A DNA stretch of 64,000 nucleotides from Paenibacillus barcinonensis (GCF_003217495.1 NZ_QJSW01000002.1:62001-126000); one strand, 5' to 3'. Numbered from the stretch's first letter, positions 9,888-20,027 are shown. The notes: generated from the sequence alone by a model not told the origin. Program-made: numbers and translations.

Positions 9888-10603
9888 TATTCATCCTTTT
9901 CTGCTGTTGAATTTAACTTTCGTTTTCGGGGAGTTACACGTTCCTTATCTTTCCTGATCTGGGACGTTTTCATACGTTTTTTCCCTTCCCTGCATATGTC
10001 CAGTAACGGACAGACATGACATTGGGGGGATTGAGCCTTGCAATGGTAGCGTCCAAAAAATATAAACCGGTGATGAGTTATAGTCCATTCATCCCGAGGT
10101 ACGCGCTTCATCAGTTTCTTCTCGACTTCAAGTACCGAGTCATCCCAACCAGCAAGCCCAAGTCTCTTCGAGACACGTTCGACATGGGTATCTACAGCAA
10201 TCGCCGGTACTCCAAACGCGTTCGACACAACGACATTTGCGGTTTTTCGTCCTACTCCTGGCAAAGTGACAAGCTGATCATGCTCCTGCGGTACGTCACC
10301 GCCATACTGCTCTATTAGAATTCGGCACATGTTCTGGATATGCTTGGCCTTGTTTCGGTACAGTCCAATTCGACGAATATCCTGCTCCAGCTCTTCAAGA
10401 GGAACCGACAGATAATCCGCTGGACTTTTGTACTTTTGAAACAAATCTGCAGTCACTTTATTAACCGTTTCATCGGTACACTGCGCAGATAGAAGCACCG
10501 CTACCGTCAATTCAAATGCATTGCTGTGATTTAATTCGCAATGTGCATCAGGAAACATGGCTTCCATTGTTTCGAGTATATGTCTAACCGTCGCTGCATT
10601 CAT
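9887..10603 (-). CDS. nth: Endonuclease III (DNA glycosylase/AP lyase)
   Basis: 238 aa. Removes oxidised pyrimidines and nicks abasic sites in base-excision repair. Visible landmarks are the helix-hairpin-helix LPGVGRKTANVV with the catalytic Lys, the catalytic Asp in AVDTHVERVSKRLGL, and the 4Fe-4S ligand set C-x6-C-x2-C-x5-C near residue 190-210. A basic tail (KRMKTSQIRKDKERVTPRKR) extends beyond the E. coli enzyme. GGGAGGT lies ~8 bases before the ATG. In B. subtilis nth directly follows dnaD; here it is about 22 kb away. Confidence 0.97.
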   Translation of the reverse strand: MNAATVRHILETMEAMFPDAHCELNHSNAFELTVAVLLSAQCTDETVNKVTADLFQKYKSPADYLSVPLEELEQDIRRIGLYRNKAKHIQNMCRILIEQYGGDVPQEHDQLVTLPGVGRKTANVVVSNAFGVPAIAVDTHVERVSKRLGLAGWDDSVLEVEKKLMKRVPRDEWTITHHRFIFFGRYHCKAQSPQCHVCPLLDICREGKKRMKTSQIRKDKERVTPRKRKLNSTAEKDE

Positions 10604-10629
10604 GAAGAGCTACCTCCCAAAAAGCTTGC

Positions 10630-10671
10630 AAAAAAAACGTCTTGATGCGGGAAAGATCCCGCATCAAGACG
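10630..10671 (-). terminator. Strong intrinsic terminator of the SLH-protein gene
   Basis: Perfect 15-bp stem (10638-10652 / 10657-10671) with a 4-base loop, followed on the minus strand by eight Us (A-run 10630-10637). Lies between the SLH gene's stop and nth. Confidence 0.95.
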
Positions 10672-10701
10672 GTCATTCTTTTGATCCTCGAAAAGAAACG
10701 A

Positions 10702-13440
10702 TTACTGTTTTTGAATCTCAAGCACAACATTGTTCAAGAGATACAATACAATATTATCATTATCTCTGAGAGATTGCACGCTTAAAGTATTGTCACCCTG
10801 GTGAACAAATACGCTCGAACCCAGTGCAAAACGATAATTGGTGTCCATTGTCGTTTCCCGTTTAACCAAAATCTGGTTTCCTACTCCATCATAGGACCAG
10901 AACTGTTTACTCATGACAGTAAGTACCCGGAACCGTGTGGAGTTATCCGTATCTTTGGTCATTTCTACACGATCACCCACTGTGAGGTTACTTAAAGAGG
11001 TTAATGTCGAGCCCGATTTCACAACTTTCACCGCTCCCGAGATCGCCACCTTATCTGTCGAACCATTGAACTGCTTCAAGGTTACGGAGGTAGCATCCAC
11101 CGCTGTCACTTCAGCAAGTGTACGTTTGACAACCTGAACTGCTTTTGGTGTTGCCCCTTCAAAGGTCACATTAATCAGACTACCTGTAACCAGCTGTGCA
11201 GGAGTCATCGTTTGTCCGTTTTCATTCGTCAACACCGCTTGGTCCACGTAGAACTGACTTGTGAGCAGATCGGCCTTCACTCGAACACGACCATTGGTTT
11301 CCACACCTGTAACTTCAAACTGGGCCGCGGACTTCAGTGCAATCTTCTGTACCACATCCTGATTTGATCCAAGAGTAACGGTAACACTGTCCCCAATCTT
11401 CAGATCAGACAAGCTTGCACTGGATTTATTATACATTTCCACCGTCGGAGCCGTTGTGTATGGTACAGACACCGTTTGACTGCCGGATAACAAGCTGATT
11501 TTTCTGTTGGTTGTATCAATACTTGTGATCGTTCCCTCGTACTTGTAGATTACCTTTACAGATAATGCACGAGTGCCTACATAGGTCAGATCCAGTTTAC
11601 GACCGTCGTTCAGCAAGGCTTCCAGTCCCGCCAAAGTCGGCTTCGCTGCGTTATAGTCCATTTTTGTTTTTTCATCCAGTGTAAACACATACGGCTTTTT
11701 ATTGGCATCCAATACTGTGAGCACTTTTGTTTTGCTGTTGTACGAGACAACTGTAGCTCCGTTCAAAGGCTCCATCTGACGTCCAATGACCTGAATACGT
11801 GTCACCTGGTCATCGCTGTTTAACGTAAGCTCAACCTTGTCACCGTTGCTTGCATCTGTAATCAGATCATTCAGTGTTGCATCCTGGATGCCGTTAATAA
11901 TTACTTCCGGCTTCTCAATCAGAAGCTTGGCTTCAAGGGAGCCTCCATCACGTTTAAACGTCACTGTAGACTGATTGCCACCGATCTCAACAAGTGTTCC
12001 GCGAACGGATTGTTCAACCCCTTGAGAGAGCTCAATCGTCTGCAGCACACTGTCTTTTACCGTATACTTCACAGCACTTCCTGCCTTCAGATCAGACAAA
12101 GACAGAATGCGATTCTGATAACGAATGATCAGATTATCAGTGTAGGTGTACTGTTCTGTCGCTCCTGCTGTATTGACCAGCTTGATCGTTTTTCCAGAAG
12201 TCTGAACTTCAGCAACCACACCGTTATCAGTTTTGTTCACAATACCGGATTTCACACGCACCAATACTGTCTTTTTGTCAGCTGAAAATGTCTCGCGCTG
12301 CACTTCAATAATACTGTCCGCCGTAATGTCAGACAATTTAATGGCAGCTCCATTTTGATCAACGAATGCCGTGCTCTCATCATACGCATAGGTTTCATAA
12401 TTTTCACCTACGAACAGGCCAATTTTATTACCCGAAAGCTTCCGTGCAAACGTTCCTTCAATGCTCTCCACCTGAGGTTTCGCATCAACGACCTCGACGT
12501 AAGAGGCACCACCTGCTGAGCCTACAATCAGCACTTTGGTGTACAGCTTCACATCCGATGCAGCTGCTCTTGTTTCACTATCCTTGGTAAAATAAGGGGT
12601 ACTGCTGTTCACTGCATAGTTCACGGTCTTGCCATCAACCACCAGCGTGATCTGCCCATCCTTTAATCCGGTCACATAACCTGTTGCTGTATTTGGATAC
12701 TTCGTATCCGTCAACGATTCCCCGCGGCTGAAAAACGTCGCGAGCTGCGCACGAGTTACCGAACCTGTCGGATTAAACTTGTTGCCATCCAGGCCTTTGG
12801 CCAGATCCAGACTAACAGCCAGATTTACATACCCTTTAGCACTGTCGGAGATACTTGCATTGTCCGCAAAACCTGTAGACTGATTATTTTGAGCCTTTGC
12901 TTCAGCATCCTTGTTAAGCGAGCGAATCAACAGTTTAGTAATCCATTCACGTGTCGCCGGTTTTTGGCCCCATGTTGTTTTGGATACATCCGCAGATGCC
13001 TCTTCCGTTTTATCCACGAGTCCCAGTTGAAGTGCGAGCGCAACATAAGGCTTAAAGTAGTTCCCTACTTCCATAGTTGTCGGTAATGCCGTAGCCGTGC
13101 TTGTGTTCAATTGGGATTCCATGTTCATAAAACGGACAGCCATCGTTATCGCTTCCTGCTGCGTTACCGCGTCCCCAGGACGGAACAGACCGTTGTTACC
13201 GAGAAGAATGCCTTGGTACGCCAGTTTATATACATGTTTCTCAGCCCAAAATCCGGCCTTGATGTCACTGAACAAACCCGTCGGTGCAACCGTGCTGTTC
13301 ACTGCCGCACTTTGACCCTGCCCAGTCTGTGTTGAGTCTGCTGCCATGGCAGCTCCGCCCGAGCTCAGGGCCATCATGCCTGCAAGCACGACTGATGCTA
13401 CTTTTTTAGAGTGTGATGGATGATTATATTTAAAAGTCAC
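10702..13440 (-). CDS. SLH-domain surface protein with many small beta-rich repeats
   Basis: 912 aa, GTG start at 13440 with GAGGGG upstream. An N-terminal signal peptide (KKVASVVLAGMMALSSG, cleavage near AMAAD) is followed by three S-layer-homology units at about residues 55-100, 115-175 and 190-245; these bind pyruvylated secondary cell-wall polymer, anchoring the protein outside the cell. The remaining ~660 residues contain roughly nine copies of a 70-85 residue unit whose clearest mark is a Leu-Ser-Asp-Leu-Lys-x-Gly-Asp-x-Val type turn (LSDLKAGSAVKYT, LSDLKIGDSVTVTL, LSNLTVGDRVEMT, LSDITADSIIEVQ). No enzymatic domain is evident. Probably an S-layer or structural envelope protein; own promoter and strong terminator. 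Confidence 0.9.
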   Translation of the reverse strand: MTFKYNHPSHSKKVASVVLAGMMALSSGGAAMAADSTQTGQGQSAAVNSTVAPTGLFSDIKAGFWAEKHVYKLAYQGILLGNNGLFRPGDAVTQQEAITMAVRFMNMESQLNTSTATALPTTMEVGNYFKPYVALALQLGLVDKTEEASADVSKTTWGQKPATREWITKLLIRSLNKDAEAKAQNNQSTGFADNASISDSAKGYVNLAVSLDLAKGLDGNKFNPTGSVTRAQLATFFSRGESLTDTKYPNTATGYVTGLKDGQITLVVDGKTVNYAVNSSTPYFTKDSETRAAASDVKLYTKVLIVGSAGGASYVEVVDAKPQVESIEGTFARKLSGNKIGLFVGENYETYAYDESTAFVDQNGAAIKLSDITADSIIEVQRETFSADKKTVLVRVKSGIVNKTDNGVVAEVQTSGKTIKLVNTAGATEQYTYTDNLIIRYQNRILSLSDLKAGSAVKYTVKDSVLQTIELSQGVEQSVRGTLVEIGGNQSTVTFKRDGGSLEAKLLIEKPEVIINGIQDATLNDLITDASNGDKVELTLNSDDQVTRIQVIGRQMEPLNGATVVSYNSKTKVLTVLDANKKPYVFTLDEKTKMDYNAAKPTLAGLEALLNDGRKLDLTYVGTRALSVKVIYKYEGTITSIDTTNRKISLLSGSQTVSVPYTTAPTVEMYNKSSASLSDLKIGDSVTVTLGSNQDVVQKIALKSAAQFEVTGVETNGRVRVKADLLTSQFYVDQAVLTNENGQTMTPAQLVTGSLINVTFEGATPKAVQVVKRTLAEVTAVDATSVTLKQFNGSTDKVAISGAVKVVKSGSTLTSLSNLTVGDRVEMTKDTDNSTRFRVLTVMSKQFWSYDGVGNQILVKRETTMDTNYRFALGSSVFVHQGDNTLSVQSLRDNDNIVLYLLNNVVLEIQKQ

Positions 13441-13510
13441 CTATGATTCCCCTCTCTCATGTAAAACGACCTAATTCCGTGAGTCCACGGTAACACATTA
13501 GAAGCAGGAC

Positions 13511-13675
13511 CTAGGACGTGTCTTGAAACCTACTGAAGTGCATCTTTTACCGCCTTTTCGCCCCTGCTGCGTCACTTTCCCTTAACGTGCCCCGGCACGC
13601 CTGCGGAAAACTTCCTGGCTTGGAACGAAAATTCAGCAAAATCTGCCGACTTCAACGTTTTCAGACACGCCCTAG
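13511..13675. mobile_element. MITE-like element with imperfect terminal inverted repeats
   Basis: The ends match as inverted repeats: the left end reads CTA-GGACGTGTCT...GAAAC and the reverse complement of the right end reads CTA-GGGCGTGTCTGAAAAC, both leading into TGAAGT. About 22 of the outer ~28 bases pair. The flanks form C-TA ... TA-G, as expected for a 2-bp TA duplication at a CTAG target, the habit of some IS5-family elements. The ~160-bp interior has no open frame. The right end contributes to the stop codon of the GerMN gene. No second copy was noticed in the window. Confidence 0.6.
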
Positions 13676-14352
13676 TTGGATCTTGTCATTGGATGCTCAA
13701 GATCCACATGTCCCATTAAACTTTCAGATGATTTCCCGTCTACCAGCAGATCAAGTGATTTCACTTCTTCGAACTGGAAAAATGTTTGTTTCAGGGCATC
13801 CAATGCGAATACTTCGCCACCCGCACCAAGACGTGCTGTATCTGGCATATGAATATCCAGTGTCAGTGCCCCCTCCTTGAACTGAACCGATTTCAGCTCA
13901 ATGTCTTTAGACCAGAGTGGTACAAGCTTTTCATCCTTACTTTGCTGTAAGGAAGCAAAAGCCGCTTTGTATTTTTCATCCTCCGATGCAAATGCAATCT
14001 CGGCTGATGCTTTATGCAGCTCAAGCTCCTCCGGATCAGTGTAGAACACTTCAATGGACTTCTGCTGCTTGCTGTCCGATGTTGAAGGCTTGTCCGTAGA
14101 CGTTTCACCTCCAGAGCTTGTTCCCCCCGAACTGCCATTTGCCGAGTTGGATGGTGTTGTATTTTCCTCGGAACCCGCCGTCGCAGGGTCGGTAATGACC
14201 TGACCATCTACCTCTGTTACGCCGTTTCCTGTTTGTGTCTCTGTTCCCGCACCTTGTGTCTGGCTCGGAGCAGCTGTCGGTTTACTGCCGCATCCAGCAG
14301 CTACGGCCATTACGGTAACCAGCAAAGCTGCGATCCATATTTTTTTGTTCAT
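13672..14352 (-). CDS. GerMN-domain lipoprotein
   Basis: 226 aa. A lipoprotein signal with lipobox AAGC at ~18-21 is followed by a Ser/Thr/Gly-rich low-complexity linker (residues ~25-100) and a GerMN-type domain (~105-220: VFYTDPEELELHK, LTLDIHMPD, FALDALKQTFFQFEEVKSLDLLVDG). GerMN domains occur in GerM and related envelope proteins linked to spore formation and germination. Placed between the SLH protein and two wall amidases, so an envelope role is likely. The TAG stop is shared with the end of the adjoining MITE-like element; the domain nevertheless looks complete. Confidence 0.88.
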   Translation of the reverse strand: MNKKIWIAALLVTVMAVAAGCGSKPTAAPSQTQGAGTETQTGNGVTEVDGQVITDPATAGSEENTTPSNSANGSSGGTSSGGETSTDKPSTSDSKQQKSIEVFYTDPEELELHKASAEIAFASEDEKYKAAFASLQQSKDEKLVPLWSKDIELKSVQFKEGALTLDIHMPDTARLGAGGEVFALDALKQTFFQFEEVKSLDLLVDGKSSESLMGHVDLEHPMTRSN

Positions 14353-14386
14353 TCTAACTCCGCCTCCTCAGCATAAGGGTTGTCCC

Positions 14387-15796
14387 TTATTGAATTCCCA
14401 GATACTCTTTGATCCCAGCAACAATACCTTTCGCTACATTGTTTTGGAAATTTTCCGTAAACAGTACAGCCTCATCACCCTTGTTGCTAAGGAATCCTCC
14501 CTCCAGCAAAACTGCTGGCATGGTTGTTTCGCGGGTTACATGGAGGCTGGCCATCTTAACACCACGGTCTTTCAGTCCCGAAGTCTGCACAAGATACTTA
14601 TGCATAATGTTAGCCAGTTCCTTGCTTACCGAACGGGAATAATAGGTTTCTACTCCCGATGCCGCGACTGGGCCGCTGTTCGCATGAATAGAGATAAAGA
14701 TATCTGCATTTATGTTTTGTGCTATTTTCACACGTTCTTTCAATGCGAGAAATGTATCATCGCTGCGAGTTAATACAACGTCGATTTTAGGCTCTTTTTT
14801 CAGAAGCGCATCCACTTTCAAGGCCATGGCAAGATTGAAATCTTTTTCTCTTTTGCCCGTAACACCAATAGCCCCTGGGTCTTGATCTCCGTGTCCGGCA
14901 TCAATGACGACAACCTTTTTGCCATTGTTACCAACAGGGGGAGCAGGTGTACCACCTTGATTGTTCAGATCAATCATGACCATTCCAGAATCGTTCTGCA
15001 CGCTATATCCTTTCGAGCCTGTCAGATCAATGACAAAACGAATCGTCGAAGGACTGTTACTGAATAAGGAATAACGAATTTGAGATACGTCTGGATAACC
15101 GCTAACGACGAGCTGACCATTCTGGTTGCTATCCAGTGCCTGACCTTGGCTGAAGGAATCAGCAAATGCAGTATTCGGCAAGTCAACTACAATGCGATCC
15201 GGTCCTGTCATCGTGAAGACGTTCGGCTTCGTACTTCCACTAGTTGCAATCATAAAGCGGTTGTCACTAAAGCTGATGCCGTTCACCAGTACAAGACCTT
15301 CCTGATCCGTTCCTCCACCATTACCACCAGAGCTAGGGGGAGTCGTTGTCCCGTTTCCAGAACCTGAATTCTGGGTATCTAATGTTACCGTCTTTGTGGT
15401 ATTGTTCCAACCCACCTTGAGACCCATTTGCTCTCCGATAAACCGAAGAGGCACCAATGTCGTACCGTTTTTCACGAGGGGCGGGGCATCCAGGTCTACG
15501 TTACTGCCGTTCACCGTTGCCGTCTTTTGTCCAACAATCATCTGCATGGCAGTGTTGTCTTTGCTAATCGTCACCGTTTGCGACTGCTGCTTCCAATCCA
15601 CGGAATATCCCAGACTCTCGGATACGACACGAATCGGTACCATCACTTTGTTGTTGATGTTCTCCGCTTTTGCACCCGCAGGCTGCACGATTTCGTTCCC
15701 GTCTAGGATAATTTTCGTGTCTGCATCTGCATGACTATAGCCCGGGAATACAAGCCCGAAGACAAATAACAGTACCAAAAAACCGAACTTCTTCAT
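14387..15796 (-). CDS. N-acetylmuramoyl-L-alanine amidase (Amidase_3) with CuAO-N-like and AMIN domains
   Basis: 469 aa, secreted (signal MKKFGFLVLLFVFGLVFPGY). Domains in order: copper-amine-oxidase-N-like stalk domain (~30-130, VMVPIRVVSESLGYSVDWK, TLVPLRFIGEQMGLKVGW), a Gly/Thr/Pro linker, AMIN domain (~175-275), and a zinc amidase domain (~292-468). Zinc and catalytic residues are visible in VIDAGHG, GKREKDFNL, SIHANSG and LLEGGFLSN. It cleaves the amide between muramic acid and the stem peptide of peptidoglycan. The next gene upstream is a paralogue with the same layout, indicating tandem duplication. Confidence 0.94.
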   Translation of the reverse strand: MKKFGFLVLLFVFGLVFPGYSHADADTKIILDGNEIVQPAGAKAENINNKVMVPIRVVSESLGYSVDWKQQSQTVTISKDNTAMQMIVGQKTATVNGSNVDLDAPPLVKNGTTLVPLRFIGEQMGLKVGWNNTTKTVTLDTQNSGSGNGTTTPPSSGGNGGGTDQEGLVLVNGISFSDNRFMIATSGSTKPNVFTMTGPDRIVVDLPNTAFADSFSQGQALDSNQNGQLVVSGYPDVSQIRYSLFSNSPSTIRFVIDLTGSKGYSVQNDSGMVMIDLNNQGGTPAPPVGNNGKKVVVIDAGHGDQDPGAIGVTGKREKDFNLAMALKVDALLKKEPKIDVVLTRSDDTFLALKERVKIAQNINADIFISIHANSGPVAASGVETYYSRSVSKELANIMHKYLVQTSGLKDRGVKMASLHVTRETTMPAVLLEGGFLSNKGDEAVLFTENFQNNVAKGIVAGIKEYLGIQ

Positions 15797-16037
15797 CCTT
15801 CACCCCTACCAATCTCATATTTTTTTGCCGCATGTTGCAGGATCGCAACTTCCACAAGACACGTGGGCATTACCAGACACCTATTAGACGCCTTGCAATC
15901 TCAAAAGTTGCGAATATATTCCAACATAACAGAAAAAAAACGTTGACAGATCAAGCTTTTTTTCATTTTAATGTCTGAAATTTTCCTTTTTTATCAAATA
16001 TGCATCTTGAAACAACGTGTTGGTCTAACCTGCATAA

Positions 16038-17459
16038 TTACGAAACTCTGTTCGTCATACTCAAATATTCTATAATTCCATCTACGATGGCTTGAGCACA
16101 TTGATTCTGATATGACTCTGATAACATTACAGCTTCGTCAGACGGGTTACTGAGAAAACCCAGTTCAAGCAGGACGGCTGGCATCGTTGTTTCTCTGGTT
16201 ACATGTAGACTTGCTACTTTTACGCCACGGTCCTTGAGTCCTGTAACAGGCAATACGTGCTTGTGAAGTGTCTCGGCAAGGGTTCTGCTCGCCTCGCGTG
16301 TATACAGCGCCTCAATTCCGTTAGGAACAGGCGTCGTAAATTTGTTTCCATGAATAGATACAAATAGATCCGCTTGATTCAGCTTCGCTATATCGACACG
16401 TTGCTGAAGCGAAAGCTCGGTGTCATCCTGACGTGTAATTACGGTCTGAATATTCGGATTTTGCTCCAGAAGAGCCTTCACTTTAAGTCCGACAGCAAGA
16501 TTAAAATCCTTCTCATATGCTCCTGTTACACTGATCGCCCCTGATTGGCGTCCCCCATGTCCCGGGTCAATGACAACTACGGCTTTACCGCTTTTCTCCG
16601 GCAAGGAAGGCACGCCTTCAGAGGCTTCACTCCCTGCCATAAGGTCAACGAGAAGCACGTTATTCTCTCCAAGTGACCAATTTGCAACAGCACTTTGGTT
16701 TAAATCCAGAACGATACGTACCGTTGAGGGAGAACTGCTGAACATGGCAAACCTTACTTTGGAAACCAGAGCAGAATCAAGAATATTGATCTGTCCGCTT
16801 CCGTCAGGACTGGAGGCTTGTCCCTGCACAAACGTTTGTGCGAAGGTTGTATTCGGCAGGTCCACTATAACCCGTTCAGGCCCGCTTATACTCGATACTT
16901 TAGGACTAATGCTTCCGCTTGTCGCTATGATCAGGCGATCACCGCTGTAACTTATACTTTGCAGCTCACTTAACCCAACCGGAGCAGACGGATCTACCGG
17001 GTCACTGTCACTCTCTGGCTCTACAACAGGCGGTATGCTGAGCAGGCTAACCGTTTTAGTTCTATTGTCCCAGCCCACCTGAAGACCCATGCCCTCACCG
17101 ACAAAGCGCAGTGGAACAAGTGTTGTCCCTTGTTTAATCAGTGGCGGTGCATCCAGGTTAACTACGTTCCCGTTAACCGTTGCAGCATCTTTGCCCGCAG
17201 TCATTGCAATGAAGCTGCTTCCTTTCTGAACGTGCACCGTCTGCGTTGCCTGCTCCCACTTGACGTCGTAACCCAGATTTTCGGACACAATCCGGATCGG
17301 CACCATAACGGTTTTACCAATATTCTCTGCTGGAGCTCCCACCTTCTGATCAATTGCGACCCCATCCAGCACAATGGAAGGCACACGATCTGCATGAGCC
17401 ATCATCGGGAAAAGACAAAGGAACAGGACAAAAAAGACTGCTGCCGACCATTTCTTCAT
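16038..17459 (-). CDS. N-acetylmuramoyl-L-alanine amidase, paralogue of the adjacent gene
   Basis: 473 aa, same layout as its neighbour: signal peptide, CuAO-N-like domain (VMVPIRIVSENLGYDVKWE), acidic/Pro linker (VVEPESDSDPVDPSAPVG), AMIN domain, Amidase_3 domain. Active-site motifs are VIDPGHGG, AYEKDFNLAVGLK, SIHGNKF and LLELGFLSNPSDE. The AMIN and catalytic parts align well with the neighbour, while the linker differs. The genes are separated by 241 bp in which I see no clear terminator, so they may be independently promoted or form one transcript. Confidence 0.94.
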   Translation of the reverse strand: MKKWSAAVFFVLFLCLFPMMAHADRVPSIVLDGVAIDQKVGAPAENIGKTVMVPIRIVSENLGYDVKWEQATQTVHVQKGSSFIAMTAGKDAATVNGNVVNLDAPPLIKQGTTLVPLRFVGEGMGLQVGWDNRTKTVSLLSIPPVVEPESDSDPVDPSAPVGLSELQSISYSGDRLIIATSGSISPKVSSISGPERVIVDLPNTTFAQTFVQGQASSPDGSGQINILDSALVSKVRFAMFSSSPSTVRIVLDLNQSAVANWSLGENNVLLVDLMAGSEASEGVPSLPEKSGKAVVVIDPGHGGRQSGAISVTGAYEKDFNLAVGLKVKALLEQNPNIQTVITRQDDTELSLQQRVDIAKLNQADLFVSIHGNKFTTPVPNGIEALYTREASRTLAETLHKHVLPVTGLKDRGVKVASLHVTRETTMPAVLLELGFLSNPSDEAVMLSESYQNQCAQAIVDGIIEYLSMTNRVS

Positions 17460-17692
17460 ACGTCATCCACCATTCTTATTAGGTTATAAACATTCCACCT
17501 GCTGCTTGGGATAAATCTTGTAAAGCGATATGTACCCTTCCATAATCTACTATTCAGTCTATCAGATATTGTCTAATGATCCGGTTACAACGTTGTCATA
17601 TTTAGTCGGAAAACGGATGTGAAGGATTGTCGCTATGCAAGAAATCATTCACCACTTATAACCTCTAATGATACTCCCCATAAATCACAAAA

Positions 17693-17741
17693 GCCTCTAA
17701 GCACTGCCTGAAAACAACAAGTTTTCAGAGCGCTTAGAGGC
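17693..17741 (-). terminator. Hairpin after leuCD
   Basis: Stem GCCTCTAAGC / GCTTAGAGGC (17693-17702, 17732-17741) with an inner stem CTGAAAAC / GTTTTCAG, followed on the minus strand by only four Us. It lies about 100 bp past leuD, in the 382-bp gap between leuD and the second amidase gene. The rest of that gap (17460-17690) should hold the amidase promoter; no other structure is recognised. Confidence 0.65.
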
Positions 17742-17841
17742 GAATTGCTATAAATAAAGCTATAAACCGAGTTCATCAAGCTTCAGTCAGTTGATTTTAT
17801 AAATCAGATCCATGGCTCAAGCTTTCGATAACAGCGTTCGT

Positions 17842-18453
17842 TTACCCAAACAATTTGGCTGCATGGCGTTGTTCATAAGCTGTAATGGCATCATCATGCT
17901 GAAGTGTCAGACCGATATCATCCAGTCCTTGCAACAGGAACTGGCGGCGGTGCTCATCCAGATCAAAATCAATATGCAAACCGTGTGCATCCGTAATCGT
18001 TTTGTTTTCCAGACTAACATTCAGCTCATAGTTCTCATGGTTGGCTGTACGCTGGAACAAGTCCTCTACTTGCTCTTCAGAGAGCTTGATTGGCAGGATG
18101 CCGTTTTTAAAACAGTTGTTATAGAAGATATCCGCAAAAGATGGTGCAATCACACAACGGAATCCATAGTCCATGATCGCCCATGGTGCATGCTCACGTG
18201 AGGAGCCGCAGCCAAAGTTGGCACGAGAAATCAAAACAGATGCTCCCTGATAACGAGGTTTGTTCATCTCGAAGGACGGGTTGTTATTGCCCTCTTCGTC
18301 AAAACGCCATTCATAGAACAAAAATTGTCCAAATCCGGTACGTTCAATCCGTTTCAAAAATTGTTTCGGAATAATTGCGTCTGTATCTACATTGACCCGG
18401 TCTACCGGAGCAACGATGCCTTGCAGTGTTTTGAATGCTTCCATATATTCCAT
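17842..18453 (-). CDS. leuD: 3-isopropylmalate dehydratase small subunit
   Basis: 203 aa, usual length. Partner of LeuC in isomerising 2- to 3-isopropylmalate (leucine biosynthesis). Typical motifs: [20 protein letters not shown] near the start, [13 protein letters not shown] and [17 protein letters not shown]. It follows leuC by 22 bp in an operon. leuA and leuB are not in the window. Confidence 0.97.
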   Translation of the reverse strand: MEYMEAFKTLQGIVAPVDRVNVDTDAIIPKQFLKRIERTGFGQFLFYEWRFDEEGNNNPSFEMNKPRYQGASVLISRANFGCGSSREHAPWAIMDYGFRCVIAPSFADIFYNNCFKNGILPIKLSEEQVEDLFQRTANHENYELNVSLENKTITDAHGLHIDFDLDEHRRQFLLQGLDDIGLTLQHDDAITAYEQRHAAKLFG

Positions 18454-18475
18454 TCTCCCTTCTGACAGTTATCGC

Positions 18476-19897
18476 TTAGATCGCTGCTTCTGTTTTGAAA
18501 TTCCAGTCACGTACATCTACAAAATGTCCTTTAACCGCTGCCGCTGCTGCCATCGCTGGTGATACCAGATGTGTACGACCTCCGCGGCCTTGACGTCCTT
18601 CGAAGTTACGGTTCGATGTTGATGCACAGCGTTGTCCTGGCTGCAGTACGTCCGGGTTCATCGCAAGACACATACTGCATCCTGCATCACGCCATTCAAA
18701 ACCGGCTTCCGTGAAGATTTTGTCCAAACCTTCTTTCTCCGCCTGAATCTTAACGCGTCCTGAACCTGGCACAACAATAGCAGTTACGTTGCTGGAGACG
18801 GTGTGTCCTTGAGCAACCTTCGCTGCTGCACGCAGATCCTCAATCCGTCCGTTTGTGCATGAACCGATAAATACATAATCTACCGGAATTTCAGAGATTG
18901 GTGTTCCAGGGGCAAGACCCATATATTCAAGCGCTTTTTCAGCGGCTTTACGTTCATTTTCAGTCGGCAGCTCTGACGGTACAGGTACTTTGGAAGAGAT
19001 ATCTGTTCCCATTCCAGGGCTAGTGCCCCAAGTAACTTGCGGGATCAGAGACTCCACATCAATTTCAACGACGCGGTCAAACTCTGCACCCTCATCTGTT
19101 ACAAGCTCTTTCCAAGCCGCAACTGCTTCGTCGAACTTCTCACCTGCTGGTACATATTCACGACCACGCAGATATTCAAATGTTGTTTCGTCCGGTGCGA
19201 TCATGCCCGCTCTTGCTCCGCCCTCAATGGACATGTTGCATACCGTCATGCGCTCTTCCATGCTCAGCTCACGGATCGACTCACCTGTGTATTCAATAAC
19301 ATAACCTGTTGCAAAGTCAGTGCCATATTTGGCAATAACCGCGAGGATCATGTCTTTTGCCGTTACACCCGGATTACGTTTGCCGACAAAACGGACTTCC
19401 ATCGTTTTTGCTTTCGCTTGCTGCAAACATTGGGTTGCCATAACGTGCTCCACTTCACTTGTTCCGATACCAAATGCAAGTGCACCAAATGCACCATGAG
19501 TGGATGTGTGGCTGTCTCCGCATACAATCGTTTTACCCGGATGAGTCAGGCCCAGCTCAGGTCCCATAACGTGTACAACACCTTGGTCGATCGTGTCCAG
19601 ATCGTACAGCTTCACACCGAAGTCGCGGCAGTTCTGCGACAGAGTGTCAATCTGCTGTTTGGAGATCGGGTCCGTAATGTTGAAGCGATCCTTCGTTGGC
19701 ACGTTGTGGTCCATCGTTGCAAATGTCAGCTCCGGACGGCGAACTTTGCGGCCGCTCAAGCGAAGACCTTCAAATGCTTGTGGAGATGTTACTTCATGCA
19801 CCAGATGCAGGTCGATATACAGAATACTCGGTTTTCCTTCTTCCTGATGAATCACGTGATTTTCCCAGATTTTCTCAAACATCGTTTTTTTACTCAT
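18476..19897 (-). CDS. leuC: 3-isopropylmalate dehydratase large subunit
   Basis: 473 aa from the ATG at 19897 ([11 protein letters not shown]), with AGGTG six bases upstream; the ATG directly before it or a GTG at 19906 are alternatives. An aconitase-family enzyme carrying a catalytic 4Fe-4S cluster: ligand Cys lies in FIGSCTNGR and in [12 protein letters not shown], substrate motifs in [19 protein letters not shown]. Works with LeuD in the cytoplasm. The gene is divergent from a LysR-type regulator across a 470-bp region with a palindromic LysR-type site and a Fur-box match, so control by leucine supply and by iron are both plausible. Confidence 0.97.
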   Translation of the reverse strand: MSKKTMFEKIWENHVIHQEEGKPSILYIDLHLVHEVTSPQAFEGLRLSGRKVRRPELTFATMDHNVPTKDRFNITDPISKQQIDTLSQNCRDFGVKLYDLDTIDQGVVHVMGPELGLTHPGKTIVCGDSHTSTHGAFGALAFGIGTSEVEHVMATQCLQQAKAKTMEVRFVGKRNPGVTAKDMILAVIAKYGTDFATGYVIEYTGESIRELSMEERMTVCNMSIEGGARAGMIAPDETTFEYLRGREYVPAGEKFDEAVAAWKELVTDEGAEFDRVVEIDVESLIPQVTWGTSPGMGTDISSKVPVPSELPTENERKAAEKALEYMGLAPGTPISEIPVDYVFIGSCTNGRIEDLRAAAKVAQGHTVSSNVTAIVVPGSGRVKIQAEKEGLDKIFTEAGFEWRDAGCSMCLAMNPDVLQPGQRCASTSNRNFEGRQGRGGRTHLVSPAMAAAAAVKGHFVDVRDWNFKTEAAI

Positions 19898-20027
19898 CAT
19901 TTTCACCTCATCATAAGTTCGGTCCTTGGAAGAGCCTCTTGCGTTTGCGTGTAAAAAGTGAAGCTCTTGAATGACATTAATATATCATCCTGTCCTTCAT
20001 TGTTCCAAGATATAATATCTATAGATG

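Noticed and set aside
19037-19954. 305-codon plus-strand frame opposite leuC
   Set aside because: Antisense shadow of a highly conserved gene; no ribosome site and Cys/His-rich nonsense composition.
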